From the NCBI RefSeq assembly GCF_007995055.1, contig NZ_VOQQ01000001.1:62001-126000 (forward strand): a stretch of DNA of 64,000 nt, in the 5' to 3' direction. The DNA is from Sphingosinicella ginsenosidimutans (lineage in GTDB: Bacteria; Pseudomonadota; Alphaproteobacteria; Sphingomonadales; Sphingomonadaceae). The notes beneath the pieces were generated by a model. The model made no database searches. It was not told the DNA's origin and saw only the letters and a program-made list of their open reading frames with translations. The position numbers and the translations under genes are program-made. This document shows, piece by piece, positions 26,218 to 35,630 of this stretch (its first letter is position 1; the number at the start of each line of letters is the position of its first letter).

Positions 26218-26864
26218 ATGACGATCACCATCACCGCCTTCGAACGCTCGCCCGATGGGGGACAAGGCCTCGCGCGCGACACGCGGGTACGCTGGGCGCT
26301 CGAGGAGGTGGGGCAGCCTTACGAGGTCCGCCTGCTTTCCTTTGCCGCGATGAAGGAGCCCGCGCACCTGCCCGTCATCCGTTCGGCCAGATCCCGACCT
26401 ATGAAGAGGGCGATCTCGTCCTGTTCGAAACGGGTGCGATCGTCCTCCACATCGCCGATCATCACGCGGGCCTGATGCCGGCGGATGCCGACGCACGAGC
26501 CCGCGCGATCGCCTGGATGTTCGCGGCGAGCAACACGGTGGAGCCGCCGATCCTCGACCTCGTGACGGCCCGGATATTCGAGGCCGACAAGCCCTGGAGC
26601 GAGGCGCGCCTGCCTTTGGTCAAGGATCGCGTCCGCGCCCGGCTCGACTCGCTCGCCGCGCGCCTCGGCGACGCCGACTGGCTCGATGGCGCCTTCAGTG
26701 CCGGCGATCTGATGATGGTGTCGGTGCTGCTCAGGCTGCGCCGGTCGGGGCTGCTTGACGAATATCCGGGGCTGGCAGCCTATGTGGCCCGCGGCGAGGC
26801 GCGGCCCGCCTACAAACGGGCCTTCGCCGCCCAGCTTGCCGTCAACGCCCCGAAGGCGGGCTGA
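26218..26864 (+). pseudogene. Glutathione S-transferase, frameshifted
   Basis: Two reading frames together encode a full glutathione transferase. The first frame runs from ITAFERSPDGGQGLARDTR to MKEPAHL and then loses homology. One base restored at about 26370 puts the next stretch into frame: ARHPFGQIPTYEEGDLVLF, then ETGAIVLHIADHHAGLMP and the helical C-terminal domain up to the stop at 26864. So a single-base deletion disrupts the thioredoxin-fold domain right at the glutathione-binding PTYEEGD-type loop. This is either a real pseudogene or a sequencing error; the rest shows no other damage, which favours a recent event or error. Confidence 0.8.
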
Positions 26865-26930
26865 GCGACATCGGCGCGGGCCGGCGGGCATCCGCCGCGA
26901 CGGATGCCGGCCGGGCTGCCCGTTCGCCGC

Positions 26931-27839
26931 TTATTCGGTGACGCCCGCCTCGCGGCTCGCCTGCTGGCGCTTTTCCATATTCTCTGGATCGAGCGCGCCG
27001 GTCGCCCGCACCCGCCGATCGCCGCCATGCCAGATGTTCTGGTAGGAGAGATAGGCGAGGATCGTCGCGATCAGCAGGAAGACGAGCACCGGCAGGCCCA
27101 CCGCATGGCGGGTGGTGAGGTTCGGCTCGGCCGCCCACATCAGGAACGCCGACACGTCCTGCGCCATCTGGTCCACCGTCGGGCGCGGATTGCCCGGCGC
27201 GTAGGTGACCTGCCCGTCCGCGGTCAGCGGCGGCGGCATCGCGATGTTGAGGTTCGGGAAATAGGGGTTGTAGTGCAGCCCCTGCGGCACCTCATAGCCA
27301 GCCGGCGGGTTCCGGAAGCCGGTCAGGATCGAATAGATATAGTGCGGCCCGCCCTCGCGCGCCTTCGCCATCAGCGACAGGTCCGGCGGCAGCGCATTGT
27401 TGTTCGCGGCGCGCGCCATCGTGTCGTTGGCATAGGGGCCCGGGATATGATCCGCCGGGATCGCCTTGCGCGTCGCGGCTTCGCCGGTGTCCGGATTGAT
27501 CGACGGGACCTGATGGGGCCACTGATCGGCGATCGCGCGGACTTCGGCTTCGGAATAGCCGATGTCACGCAGGCTGCGGAACGCCACCTGGCCGAGGCCG
27601 TGGCAGGTCGAGCAGACCTCGCGATAGACCTGGAAGCCCCGCTGCAGCTGCTGCTCATCGAAGCGGCCCAGCGGGCCGTCGAACGAGAAGCGGACCTCCT
27701 CGCGCGGCGGCAGGTGGTACCGCGCCTCGGCCGTCTGCTCGGGCGGATTGGTGACATAGGTGTAGGCGCCGTGGCCGAACGCCCACAGGACGACGAAGGC
27801 GAAGACGAGCCCGACGAGGATGCCCAGACCGCGAACCAT
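26931..27839 (-). CDS. petC: Cytochrome c1 of the bc1 complex
   Basis: A 302-residue haem c subunit that carries electrons from the Rieske protein to cytochrome c. It has an N-terminal helix (LGILVGLVFAFVVLWAFG), the haem-binding motif CSTCHGLGQVAFR (CxxCH), the conserved HIPGPYANDTMARAANN and PPDLSLMAKAREGG, the Met ligand region NLNIAMPPPL, and a C-terminal membrane anchor (VGLPVLVFLLIATILAYLSY). It is the third gene of the bc1 operon, 18 bases after cytochrome b. Confidence 0.96.
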   Translation of the reverse strand: MVRGLGILVGLVFAFVVLWAFGHGAYTYVTNPPEQTAEARYHLPPREEVRFSFDGPLGRFDEQQLQRGFQVYREVCSTCHGLGQVAFRSLRDIGYSEAEVRAIADQWPHQVPSINPDTGEAATRKAIPADHIPGPYANDTMARAANNNALPPDLSLMAKAREGGPHYIYSILTGFRNPPAGYEVPQGLHYNPYFPNLNIAMPPPLTADGQVTYAPGNPRPTVDQMAQDVSAFLMWAAEPNLTTRHAVGLPVLVFLLIATILAYLSYQNIWHGGDRRVRATGALDPENMEKRQQASREAGVTE

Positions 27840-27857
27840 TTTGTCTTACGTCCCCCT

Positions 27858-29147
27858 TTAAGCCGTCGTCGTGACGCCGATCGGCGCAGCTTCCGCCTCT
27901 TCGCCATGCAGCACGCTTTCCGAGATCGAGTTCGGCAGCGGCAGCGTCTTCTCGAACATCGAGAGGAGCGGCAGGACGATGAGGAAATGGATGAAATAGT
28001 AAGCCGTCGCGATCTGCGAGATCATGACATAGGGCTCTTCGGCCGGCGATCCGCCGCAATAGCCGAGCACGAGCACGTCGGCGACGAGGATCCAGAAGAA
28101 GATCCGGAAGGTCGGCCTGTAGCTCCCCGAGCGCACCGGCGACTTGTCGAGCCAGGGCAGGAAGAAGAGCAGCAGGATCGAGCCGAACATCGCCAGCACG
28201 CCCCACAGCTTCGCTTCCAGGATGAAGTCCGACGTGAAGGCGCGAAGGATCGCGTAGAACGGCCAGAAATACCATTCGGGAACGATGTGCGCCGGCGTCG
28301 AAAGCGGGTTGGCCTCGACATAGTTGACCGGGTGCCCGAACGCATTCGGGGCGAAGAAGAGCAGCAGCGCGAAGACGATGAAGAAGATGCCGACCCCGAA
28401 GCCGTCCTTCGCCGTATAATAGGGATGGAACGGCAGGGTGTCCTGCGGGCTCTTCACGTCGACGCCGGTCGGGTTGCCCGATCCCGGGATGTGCAGCGCC
28501 CAGATGTGGAGGACGATGACCCCCGCGATCACGAACGGCAGCAGATAGTGGAGCGAGAAGAAGCGGGTCAGCGTCGGCTGGTCGGGCGCATAGCCGCCGA
28601 GCAGCCAATGCTGGATCGGATCGCCGACGAGGGGGATCGCGCCGAACAGGCCGGTGATCACCTTCGCACCCCAGAAGCTCATCTGCCCCCAGGGAAGGAC
28701 ATAGCCCATGAACGCGGTCGCCATCATCAAAAGGAAGATGACGAGGCCGAGCATCCACACCATCTCGCGCGGCGCCTTGTAGGAGCCGTAATAAAGGCCG
28801 CGGAAGATGTGGATATAGGTCACGATGAAGAACATCGAGGCGCCGTTGGCGTGGGCGTAGCGAAGGAACCAGCCCTGGTTCACATCGCGCATGATGTGCT
28901 CGACCGAATTGAACGCGGTCGCATCGCCGGCCTGGTAGTGCATCGCAAGGATGATGCCGGTGACGATCTGGAGCGTCAGCGCGAGCCCGGCGAGGACGCC
29001 GAAGTTCCAGAAATAATTGAGGTTGCGCGGCACCGGATAGCCGCCGCCGACCGCGCCATAAGCCAGCCGCGGCAGCGGCAGGCGCTGATCGAGCCAGCGC
29101 ATGAACGGGTGCTTCGGCGTGTATTTCTCAGCCCAGGGAAAGCTCAT
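27858..29147 (-). CDS. petB: Cytochrome b of the bc1 complex
   Basis: A 429-residue membrane subunit with the quinol-oxidising and quinone-reducing sites. It has eight or so hydrophobic helices, haem-ligand histidines in [18 protein letters not shown] and [14 protein letters not shown], and the Qo-site PEWY motif ([16 protein letters not shown]). [14 protein letters not shown] is also present. Length is normal for alphaproteobacteria. It is the middle gene of the operon, between the Rieske and c1 genes. Confidence 0.97.
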   Translation of the reverse strand: MSFPWAEKYTPKHPFMRWLDQRLPLPRLAYGAVGGGYPVPRNLNYFWNFGVLAGLALTLQIVTGIILAMHYQAGDATAFNSVEHIMRDVNQGWFLRYAHANGASMFFIVTYIHIFRGLYYGSYKAPREMVWMLGLVIFLLMMATAFMGYVLPWGQMSFWGAKVITGLFGAIPLVGDPIQHWLLGGYAPDQPTLTRFFSLHYLLPFVIAGVIVLHIWALHIPGSGNPTGVDVKSPQDTLPFHPYYTAKDGFGVGIFFIVFALLLFFAPNAFGHPVNYVEANPLSTPAHIVPEWYFWPFYAILRAFTSDFILEAKLWGVLAMFGSILLLFFLPWLDKSPVRSGSYRPTFRIFFWILVADVLVLGYCGGSPAEEPYVMISQIATAYYFIHFLIVLPLLSMFEKTLPLPNSISESVLHGEEAEAAPIGVTTTA

Positions 29148-29158
29148 CTTATTCTACC

Positions 29159-29725
29159 TCAGCCGATGCGAACCGTGGTGGGCGACGTGAAGGCATATTC
29201 CGGCACTTCGAGATTCTTCGGCGCCGGGCCCTGACGGATGCGCGCGGCGGTATCGTACATCGAGCCGTGGCAGGGGCAGAAATAGCCGCCGAACGGCCCG
29301 CGATTCTCGCCTTCGCCGGCGCCAAGCGGCACGCAGCCCAGATGGGTGCACACGCCCATGGTGATCAGCCAGTTTTCCTTGCCCGGCTTGGTCCGCTCCG
29401 CCAGCGTCTGCGGATCGCGCAGCGTCGAGACGTCGACCGCATTGGCCTCCTGGATCTCGCGCGGCGTCAGGTTGCGCAGGAACACGGGCTGCTTGCGCCA
29501 GATCGTCTTGATCGCCTGGCCCGGCTGGATGTGCGAAATATCGACGTCGATCTGCGCGAGCGCGAGCACGTCCGCCGACGGGTTCATCTGGTTGATCAGC
29601 GGATAGAGCAGCGCAACCGCGCCGGCCGCCGGAAAGGCGACCGCGCCGAGATTGAGAAAATCACGCCGGCGCATACCGTCTTCGCCATGCGCGTCCATAT
29701 GCTCGCTATATTCGACCGCAGCCAT
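29159..29725 (-). CDS. petA: Rieske iron-sulfur subunit of the bc1 complex
   Basis: A 188-residue 2Fe-2S protein. The start MAAVEYSEHMDAHGEDG follows AAGGAC. The twin-arginine-like signal is RRRDFLNLGAVAFPAAG, with one membrane helix. Cluster ligands are CTHLGCVPL and CPCHGSMYD. It passes electrons from quinol at the Qo site to cytochrome c1. It is the first gene of the bc1 operon; its promoter should lie in the divergent 166-base gap shared with trmL (29726-29891), where no palindrome or other motif stands out. Confidence 0.97.
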   Translation of the reverse strand: MAAVEYSEHMDAHGEDGMRRRDFLNLGAVAFPAAGAVALLYPLINQMNPSADVLALAQIDVDISHIQPGQAIKTIWRKQPVFLRNLTPREIQEANAVDVSTLRDPQTLAERTKPGKENWLITMGVCTHLGCVPLGAGEGENRGPFGGYFCPCHGSMYDTAARIRQGPAPKNLEVPEYAFTSPTTVRIG

Positions 29726-29891
29726 ATCGTCCTTGCCTCGTGCGGGCCGCCTGTGGGCCCGGACACCGCCCCCCATTGTGGCCGTACGGCCGTGGCGGTT
29801 CGCGGGCCTGATAGACGCAGGGTGCGGGCTTTGCCAACATCGAATTTGACCCGCCTGTGACGCGGCCGTCCATCTCCGCTAAGCCCGGCCC

Positions 29892-30338
29892 ATGCGGCTC
29901 GCTCTCCATCAGCCCGACCAGGCCGGCAATGTCGGCACGATCATGCGGCTCGCCGCCTGCCTGGGCGTTCCGCTCGACGTGATCGAGCCGTGCGGCTTTC
30001 CCTGGGGCGATCGCGCGCTGAGGCGCGCCGGGATGGATTATGCCGAGATCGCCAACGTGACTCGCCATGCCGATTGGGCGCGATTCGATTCGGCGCTGAC
30101 GGGACGGCTGGTGCTGTTCACGACGCAGGCCGCGGTGCGGCTGCCGGAGGCGCGCTTCGAGTCGAAAGACGTGCTGCTGTTCGGCTCCGAAAGCGCGGGC
30201 GTGCCGGAGGCGGTGCATGAGCGTGCGGACCTGCGCGTGAGGATCCCGCAGGTTCAGGGCACGCGGTCGTTGAACCTTGCGGTGGCGGCGGGGATCGGCA
30301 TCGCCGAGGCGCTGCGCCAGGTGGGCGCGTTGCCCTAG
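29892..30338 (+). CDS. trmL: tRNA (cytidine(34)-2'-O)-methyltransferase
   Basis: A 148-residue SPOUT-class methyltransferase that modifies the wobble base of tRNA-Leu isoacceptors. It has the N-terminal MRLALHQPDQAGNVGTIMR with the SAM-fold NxGxxxR, and the C-terminal trefoil-knot signatures LLFGSESAGVPEAVHE and IPQVQGTRSLNLAVAAGI. Length matches the family. It is followed after 110 featureless bases by hemF. Confidence 0.95.
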   Translation: MRLALHQPDQAGNVGTIMRLAACLGVPLDVIEPCGFPWGDRALRRAGMDYAEIANVTRHADWARFDSALTGRLVLFTTQAAVRLPEARFESKDVLLFGSESAGVPEAVHERADLRVRIPQVQGTRSLNLAVAAGIGIAEALRQVGALP

Positions 30339-30448
30339 CGCCCGTCGAGGCGGGCAGCGGCCGGCGCGGCCCGCAGCAGGGGCGCCGCAACCGGCCTGAG
30401 CATGGCACGGGCTTGCCAGCGGGCGCGCAGGAGGGCTAGCGCGCGGCC

Positions 30449-31312
30449 ATGATCGAACTGGACCACCAGCAACAGGCGACGCGCGATTGGTTCGAATCGC
30501 TGCGGGACCGGATCTGCGCCGAATTCGAGGCGATCGAATCGGAAGCGGGAAGCGACGCGCGCTTCGCCTACCTGCCGTGGGACCGCGCCGATCCCGACGG
30601 ATCGCCGGGCGGCGGCGGGGTCCGCGGCCTGATGAAGGGCAAGGTGTTCGAAAAGGTCGGGGTCAACGTCTCGACCGTCGCCGGGCGCTTTTCCGAGGAG
30701 TTCGCCAAGACGATCAACGGCGCCGCCGAGGATCCGCGCTTCTTCGCGACCGGGATCAGCCTGGTCGCCCACATGGCCAATCCGCATGTCCCCGCGGTCC
30801 ACATGAACACGCGCTTCCTGTGCACCACGAAGCGCTGGTTCGGCGGCGGCGCGGACCTCAATCCGCCGATTCCCTATGAGGAGGACACCGCCGATTTCCA
30901 CGCGCGGCTGCGCGCCGCCTGCGCCGCGCACGATCAGACCTATTACGGCCGCTTCTCGAAATGGGCGGAGGATTATTTCTACATCCCCCATCGCGGCGTG
31001 CATCGCGGCGTCGGCGGCATCTTCTACGATCATCTCGAGTGCATGGCGCCGGGCAAGGGCGCGAGCTTCGATGAGAATTTCGCCTTCACCCGCGACGTCG
31101 GCGAGGCATTCCTCGACATCTTCCCCAGGCTGGTGCGGCGACGGATGGCGACTCCCTTCGACGAGGCCGACCGGGCCCGCCAGCTCGAGTGGCGCGGCCG
31201 CTATGCCGAATTCAACCTGATCTACGACCGGGGCACGCTTTTCGGGCTCAAGACCGGCGGCAATGTCGACGCCATCCTGATGAGCCTCCCCCCGCTCGCC
31301 ACCTGGTCATGA
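30449..31312 (+). CDS. hemF: Oxygen-dependent coproporphyrinogen III oxidase
   Basis: A 287-residue enzyme of haem synthesis that turns coproporphyrinogen III into protoporphyrinogen IX using oxygen. Motifs: GGGVRGLMKGKVFEKVGVN, VHMNTRFLCTTKRWFGGG, HRGVGGIFYDHLE and EFNLIYDRGTLFGLKTGGN. Length is normal. The ribosome site AGGAGGG is about 12 bases upstream. Its stop overlaps the acetyltransferase start (ATGA). Together with the bc1 and phytochrome/haem oxygenase genes, it shows the window's haem link, though they are not one operon. Confidence 0.96.
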   Translation: MIELDHQQQATRDWFESLRDRICAEFEAIESEAGSDARFAYLPWDRADPDGSPGGGGVRGLMKGKVFEKVGVNVSTVAGRFSEEFAKTINGAAEDPRFFATGISLVAHMANPHVPAVHMNTRFLCTTKRWFGGGADLNPPIPYEEDTADFHARLRAACAAHDQTYYGRFSKWAEDYFYIPHRGVHRGVGGIFYDHLECMAPGKGASFDENFAFTRDVGEAFLDIFPRLVRRRMATPFDEADRARQLEWRGRYAEFNLIYDRGTLFGLKTGGNVDAILMSLPPLATWS

Positions 31313-31884
31313 ACGGCCAGCTCATCGACGTTCCCGCCGGCATGGTCGCCGCCGTCGTGACCTATCTCGAAATGACCGCCCGGCCCGATTTGACGCCGGT
31401 TCCGGACCGCGGCCTCCGCCTCGCCCGGTGGACGTTCGCCGATCCTGCGCGTTACCGGGCGCTGTTCGAGCGCGTGGGTTCGCGCTGGCTGTGGTTCTCG
31501 CGGCTGGCGATGGACGAAGCGGCGCTCCGCGCGGCGATGGCCGAAGTCCATTCGGTGATCGACGAATCGGGCGACGATGTCGGCCTGCTCGAGCTCGATT
31601 TCCGGACCAGGGGCGAATGCCTGATCCGCTTCCTCGGCCTCGCCCCCGAGCTCGCTGGCAAGGGCCATGGCAAGTGGCTGTTCGCCGAGACGCTGCGCCT
31701 GGCCTGGCGCGATGGGGTCAGCCGGGTCCGCGTGCACACGTGCAGCCTCGATCATCCAGCCGCCCTGCCCTCCTATCTGCGCGCCGGCTTCCGGCCCTAT
31801 GCGCGCGCGTTCGAGAGCTTCCCCGACCCGCGCCTCGCCGGCCTGCTGCCGCGCGAGGCAGCGCCTCAAATCCCGATTCTCTAG
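31309..31884 (+). CDS. GNAT family N-acetyltransferase
   Basis: A 191-residue acetyltransferase. The acetyl-CoA site is in FLGLAPELAGKGHGKWLFAE, a variant of the Q/RxxGxG/A motif (AGKGHG). The C-terminal part RVRVHTCSLDHPAALPSYLRA is typical of the fold. The substrate is unknown. The ATG overlaps the hemF stop by 4 bases, so it is likely made with HemF. The convergent membrane-protein gene overlaps its 3' end by 4 bases. Confidence 0.87.
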   Translation: MNGQLIDVPAGMVAAVVTYLEMTARPDLTPVPDRGLRLARWTFADPARYRALFERVGSRWLWFSRLAMDEAALRAAMAEVHSVIDESGDDVGLLELDFRTRGECLIRFLGLAPELAGKGHGKWLFAETLRLAWRDGVSRVRVHTCSLDHPAALPSYLRAGFRPYARAFESFPDPRLAGLLPREAAPQIPIL

Positions 31885-32684
31885 GCCGCCAGCTGCGCGT
31901 AGACGCGTGCGATCAGCGTCGCGAGATAAGGCGAGGCGAGTGTCGTCACGCCCGCCCCCACAAGCGTGACGATGAAGGCGCCGATGCTGCCCGGCACCGG
32001 CGGCCCGACAAGCGCGATGACCGCGAGCCCGACCACGCTCTGGATCGCGATCAGCAGCGTCCCATAGGCAACGGTGACGAGCAGGACGAGCCCGATCAGC
32101 CTCAGCACATGGCCTTTCGTCAGTGTCCAGCTGCGGGCGATCAGGCGGAACGGGCCGCCTTCCTCGCCCGCCGCGAGCGGCGTGATGAGCAGGAGCCGCG
32201 CCCCGAAATAGGCGGCAAGTGGCAGCAGCGCGACCATGGCCAGGACCACCGCCTTGGTGAATGCCGCGTTGGGGGCGCCGGCCTTGGCCGCCTCGACCGC
32301 GCCCGGCACGGCCGACACCGCGACGGTGACGATCAGCATGAACAGGATGAAGCTTGCGATGCCGGCGATGAGCGCGACGCCAAGCAGCGCGGGCAGCCGC
32401 GCCGCCCCGTGGCGTAGCGCTTCTCCCACCGAGATTCCCGGCCGAAGCGCGAGGCTTGTGATCGCGACATTGCCGATCGCGCTCAGCAGCAACGCGACCG
32501 GGAACAGGACCAGCCAGGCGCCGCTCGCGGGCGGCTGACCCGCGGCACTCGCCGGCGTCAGCGCTTCGGTGACCGCGACCGGGAGGGCGATCAGCATGAA
32601 CGAGACCGGGAACAGCAGCCGGCCCTCGCGGCGGACGAACGCGACCGACTCCTCCCAGGCCGCCGTGATCGACAGATTTGCCAT
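31881..32684 (-). CDS. Polytopic membrane protein, glycerophosphodiesterase membrane-domain-like
   Basis: A 267-residue integral membrane protein with about six hydrophobic helices, for example [20 protein letters not shown] and [20 protein letters not shown] cytoplasmic segment [17 protein letters not shown] is like the motif between helices in glycerophosphoryl diester phosphodiesterase membrane domains and related stress-associated membrane proteins. No catalytic site is visible. It is divergent from lipB, with only 46 bases between starts. Confidence 0.7.
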   Translation of the reverse strand: MANLSITAAWEESVAFVRREGRLLFPVSFMLIALPVAVTEALTPASAAGQPPASGAWLVLFPVALLLSAIGNVAITSLALRPGISVGEALRHGAARLPALLGVALIAGIASFILFMLIVTVAVSAVPGAVEAAKAGAPNAAFTKAVVLAMVALLPLAAYFGARLLLITPLAAGEEGGPFRLIARSWTLTKGHVLRLIGLVLLVTVAYGTLLIAIQSVVGLAVIALVGPPVPGSIGAFIVTLVGAGVTTLASPYLATLIARVYAQLAA

Positions 32685-32730
32685 TGCCTACGCTTTCCCT
32701 TCGCTTTGCCACGGCTTATGCGCGAGGGCG

Positions 32731-33429
32731 ATGGACCGCGCAACGCACCCTCGACGCGCCTCCGTCCCGCGCGCGGATTCGCCGGTCGAATGGCGGGTCA
32801 GCGAAGGGACGGTGCCCTACCCCGAAGCGCTCGCCGAAATGGAGGCGCGCGCCGCCGCGATCCGTGACGGGACCGCGGGCGAGCTCGTCTGGCTGCTCCA
32901 GCACCCGCCGCTCTACACCGCCGGGACCAGTGCGGATCCGGCCGAATTGTTCAATCCGCAGGGCTTCCCGGTCTTCGATGCCGGCCGTGGCGGGCGCTAC
33001 ACCTATCACGGGCCTGGCCAGCGGATCGGCTATGTGATGCTCGATCTCGATCGGCGCGGGCGCGATCTCAGGCGATTCGTCCACGGCCTCGAAGGCTGGG
33101 TGATCGACGCCCTCGCCCGGATCGGCGTCACCGCGCGCCGGGCGCCCGGTCGGATCGGCATCTGGGTGGACCAGCATGGGACGGAAGCGAAGATCGGCGC
33201 GATCGGCGTGCGCGTGAAGCGCTGGGTGACGATGCACGGATTCGCGGTCAACGTCGCGCCCGAACTTTCGCACTTCTCAGGCATCGTGCCCTGCGGTATC
33301 GCGGAATTCCCGGTGACCAGTCTCGAAGCGATGGGCGTACGCGATGTCGGGGCCCGCTTCGATCTGGCGCTCCGTGACGGGCTCGATACCTTTCTGTCCT
33401 CGCTGGAGGGCGAGGCACGGGAGGGTTGA
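32731..33429 (+). CDS. lipB: Lipoyl(octanoyl) transferase
   Basis: A 232-residue enzyme that moves octanoate from acyl carrier protein to the lipoyl domains of 2-oxoacid dehydrogenases. Motifs: [34 protein letters not shown], and VPCGI with the catalytic Cys (residue 188). [17 protein letters not shown] is also present. The start [13 protein letters not shown] gives a normal length; the frame is open further upstream, inside the opposite-strand gene, and was not used. The promoter of the next lipoprotein gene begins over its last codons. Confidence 0.95.
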   Translation: MDRATHPRRASVPRADSPVEWRVSEGTVPYPEALAEMEARAAAIRDGTAGELVWLLQHPPLYTAGTSADPAELFNPQGFPVFDAGRGGRYTYHGPGQRIGYVMLDLDRRGRDLRRFVHGLEGWVIDALARIGVTARRAPGRIGIWVDQHGTEAKIGAIGVRVKRWVTMHGFAVNVAPELSHFSGIVPCGIAEFPVTSLEAMGVRDVGARFDLALRDGLDTFLSSLEGEAREG

Positions 33430-33452
33430 GGGCCGCTTCCTTTGCGTATAAT
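33426..33452 (+). promoter_or_regulatory. Promoter with consensus -10 box
   Basis: A perfect TATAAT (33447-33452) lies 69 bases before the start codon of the next gene, with TTGAGG (33426-33431) 15 bases upstream as a possible -35 box. A purine-rich ribosome site AGGGAGA lies before the ATG. A perfect -10 box stands out in DNA this rich in GC and suggests strong transcription of the small lipoprotein gene. The short 15-base spacer makes the -35 call less sure. Confidence 0.55.
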
Positions 33453-33520
33453 GTGCACAACCGATTTGGGACAACGAGGGGGCCTACCCGACCAAATCAT
33501 CAATCTAGGGAGACCTTTTA

Positions 33521-33796
33521 ATGCGTGACATTCTCAAGAAAATCGCCACCGGTTCGATGATTGCCGGCGCGGCCCTGTTCGTTGCGGCTTGCGGCGGCAA
33601 CAGCACCAACACCACCGCGAACACCGAGATGGGCAACGATTCCATGTACGACATGAACGCGACCGATACCGGCATGGACGCGAACATGACCGACGCCAAC
33701 GCGATGACCGACGCCAATGCGATGACCGACGCGACGGCGACCGACGCCAACGCGACGGCGACCGACGCGAACGCTGCGGCCACCAACGGCCAGTAA
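33521..33796 (+). CDS. Small lipoprotein with Asp-Ala-Asn repeats
   Basis: A 91-residue predicted lipoprotein: basic start, hydrophobic MIAGAALFVAACGG with lipobox. The mature protein is almost all Asn, Thr, Ala, Asp and Met, ending in near-identical units (MTDANAMTDANAMTD, ATDANATATDAN). It has no enzyme features and should be disordered and acidic. It has a strong promoter-like TATAAT upstream and a classic terminator after it, so it is a one-gene unit. A shorter paralogue lies at 33931. Function is unknown; abundant small envelope lipoproteins of this kind are common in sphingomonads. Confidence 0.75.
   Translation: MRDILKKIATGSMIAGAALFVAACGGNSTNTTANTEMGNDSMYDMNATDTGMDANMTDANAMTDANAMTDATATDANATATDANAAATNGQ
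33686..33780 (+). repeat. Coding tandem repeat in the small lipoprotein gene
   Basis: About 95 bases of imperfect tandem units based on ATGACCGACGCCAACGCG (encoding MTDANA), later drifting to GCGACGGCGACCGACGCC-like units (ATATDA). Unit changes keep the frame, so copy number can vary without breaking the gene. Confidence 0.8.
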
Positions 33797-33821
33797 GCCA
33801 GGCGTTCTACGCTATCGACGG

Positions 33822-33854
33822 AAGGCCGCCGGTTTCCGGCGGCCTTCTTTTTTT
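33822..33854 (+). terminator. Rho-independent terminator of the small lipoprotein gene
   Basis: AAGGCCGCCGG (33822-33832) pairs perfectly with CCGGCGGCCTT (33836-33846) across TTT, followed by C and seven Ts. This is a textbook intrinsic terminator, 26 bases after the stop codon. Confidence 0.93.
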
Positions 33855-33930
33855 GCGCCTTCCGCCGGCTTGCGCCCGCGCCGCCGGGGAGGGATAAGGC
33901 GAGGCGTTTCAAGCCAAAGGGAGCTTTACC

Positions 33931-34221
33931 ATGCGTTTCATTTCCACCCTGCGCGTCTCGATGGTCGCCGCTTCGGCGCTGTTCGTCGCGGCCTGCGGCG
34001 GTCATGGCGGCGAGGCCGCGAACAACACCGCCAGCGATCTCGACAGCAATTTGATGATCGACCAGGCCGGGAATGACTCGAGCGCGATGGAAAGCGTCGC
34101 CAATGCGCCGGCCCCGGCGCCGATCGTGAACGACACGACGATGTCCAACGAAGCAGCCACCGACACGGGCGCCGGCACCGCGGCCGGCGACACGGTCGAC
34201 AGCAACGTCGCGGGGATGTGA
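33931..34221 (+). CDS. Small lipoprotein, paralogue of the preceding one
   Basis: A 96-residue predicted lipoprotein. Its signal SMVAASALFVAACGG is nearly the same as that of the 33521 product (ALFVAACGG in both), followed by a low-complexity Asn/Ala/Asp/Thr tail (NTASDLDSNLMIDQAGND). The ribosome site is AAAGGGAGC. Likely exported and disordered; function is unknown. It has no repeats as regular as those of its neighbour, so the two share the export part more than the tail. Confidence 0.7.
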   Translation: MRFISTLRVSMVAASALFVAACGGHGGEAANNTASDLDSNLMIDQAGNDSSAMESVANAPAPAPIVNDTTMSNEAATDTGAGTAAGDTVDSNVAGM

Positions 34222-34343
34222 GCGGCGACGGGCGGCCCGCCGCCGGCGCCGCAAGGCGTGGCGCATCCGCGCCGCGCCGCGAGCGCCGGTCGTGGTGACA
34301 GGGCCGCCCACCGTCCCTTAGGATGATCGTGGCGGAGGAGTGG

Positions 34344-35000
34344 ATGACGAAAGCAAGGATCATCGCGACGGCGATGCTGGCGCTGGCCGCGGCCGCCCCG
34401 GGGGCGCCGGCCTCCGCGCAGCTTTTCCTCTACGATCCACAGATCCCCAGCGGCCCGATGACCCCCGATGATCCGCTGGTCGGCATCCCGCTGCCCGGCG
34501 CGACGCCGGCGGAGGCGCAGGCGGGCATGATCTGGAACCTGCGCTCCGGCCTCAACGTGGCCGCCCTGCAATGCCAGTTCTCGCCCTATCTGCGCGCGGT
34601 CGACAATTACAACGCGGTGCTCGGCCAGCATTCGGGCGAGCTCAACCGCGCCTATCAGACGCTCGAAGGCTATTTCCGTCGCACCGCCGGCGCCCAGGGG
34701 CCGCGCCGCTTCGACGATTATTCGACGCGCACCTATAACGGCTTTTCGACGCTGAATGCCCAGCTCGGCTTCTGCCAGGCGGCGGCGCGGATCGCCAAGG
34801 ACGCGCTCACCCGCCGCCAGGGCGAATTCCACACGCTCGCGACCGAACGGCTGCGCGAGCTGCGCGGCAGCCTGACGCCGTTCTACGACAGTTACGCCTT
34901 CATGCGGATGCCGGTGCGCCTCGCCCCGATCCAGCTCGACCCGCCCGATTGCTCGCGACTGCGCGGCCGGGAGCGGCGCGAGTGCCAGCGCGGCGGCTGA
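34344..35000 (+). CDS. Exported protein of unknown function
   Basis: A 218-residue protein I cannot name. The start MTKARIIATAMLALAAAAPG follows GGAGGAG and gives a signal peptide ending ASAQ. The mature part has helical segments with four or so Cys (LQCQFSPYLRAVDNYN, LGFCQAA, PPDCSRL, RRECQRGG) and a central VLGQHSGELNRAYQTLEGYF. The Cys spacing suggests disulfides in the periplasm. It is convergent with queE, with 3 bases between stops. Confidence 0.7.
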   Translation: MTKARIIATAMLALAAAAPGAPASAQLFLYDPQIPSGPMTPDDPLVGIPLPGATPAEAQAGMIWNLRSGLNVAALQCQFSPYLRAVDNYNAVLGQHSGELNRAYQTLEGYFRRTAGAQGPRRFDDYSTRTYNGFSTLNAQLGFCQAAARIAKDALTRRQGEFHTLATERLRELRGSLTPFYDSYAFMRMPVRLAPIQLDPPDCSRLRGRERRECQRGG

Positions 35001-35003
35001 CGT

Positions 35004-35630
35004 TCAGGGAAGCCCGAGCAGCTTGTGGGTCTGCAGGCTGAGCGCCCAGCGCGGGTGTCTCATCACATAATCGATCGCTGCCGCGCGTGCGGCCACGGCG
35101 TCGGCGCAGTCCATCGGCTGGATCAGGAAATGATCGAAGTCCCAGCCGAGCAGCGCGGCCGGATCGATTCCCGTCTGCGGCCAGACGAGCTTGAGCTCAT
35201 TGCCCCGGCGCTGGACGATCTCGGTTCCCGCCTTCGGGCTGACGCAGATCCAGTCGAGCCCCGCCGGCGCCGGGAGCGTCCCATTGGTCTCGATCGCGAT
35301 CTCGAACCCGGCGGCGTGCAGCGCGTCGATGAGCGCGGCGTCGAGCTGGAGCGTCGGCTCGCCTCCGGTGATGACGACCAGCGGACGGTCTCCCTCTCCC
35401 CACAGCGCCGCCGCCCTGTCCGCCAGCGCGCCGGCCGCATAGCGGCCGCCATTCTCGCCATCCGTGCCGACGAAGTCGGTGTCGCAAAAGCGGCATTGCG
35501 CGGTCGGTCGATCGATCTCGCGCCCGCTCCACAAATTGCACCCGGCCATGCGCAGGAAGACCGCGCGTCGGCCCGCCTGCATCCCCTCCCCCTGGAGGGT
35601 CAGGAACATTTCCTTGACCGCGTAGGTCAC
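35004..35630 (-). CDS. queE: 7-carboxy-7-deazaguanine synthase
   Basis: A 208-residue radical SAM enzyme of queuosine synthesis that makes 7-carboxy-7-deazaguanine from carboxytetrahydropterin. It has [12 protein letters not shown] and then Cys-x14-Cys-x2-Cys in place of the usual CxxxCxxC (GCNLW ... QCRFCDTDF), the form known for Que[11 protein letters not shown] and [10 protein letters not shown] follow. The GTG start overlaps the queC stop (GTGA), so translation is coupled to queC. It uses 6-carboxytetrahydropterin from QueD, not seen here. Confidence 0.95.
   Translation of the reverse strand: MTYAVKEMFLTLQGEGMQAGRRAVFLRMAGCNLWSGREIDRPTAQCRFCDTDFVGTDGENGGRYAAGALADRAAALWGEGDRPLVVITGGEPTLQLDAALIDALHAAGFEIAIETNGTLPAPAGLDWICVSPKAGTEIVQRRGNELKLVWPQTGIDPAALLGWDFDHFLIQPMDCADAVAARAAAIDYVMRHPRWALSLQTHKLLGLP

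Noticed and set aside
26904..29234. 776-codon open frame opposite the bc1 operon
   Set aside because: Spans three real genes on the other strand, including their gaps; no recognisable protein.
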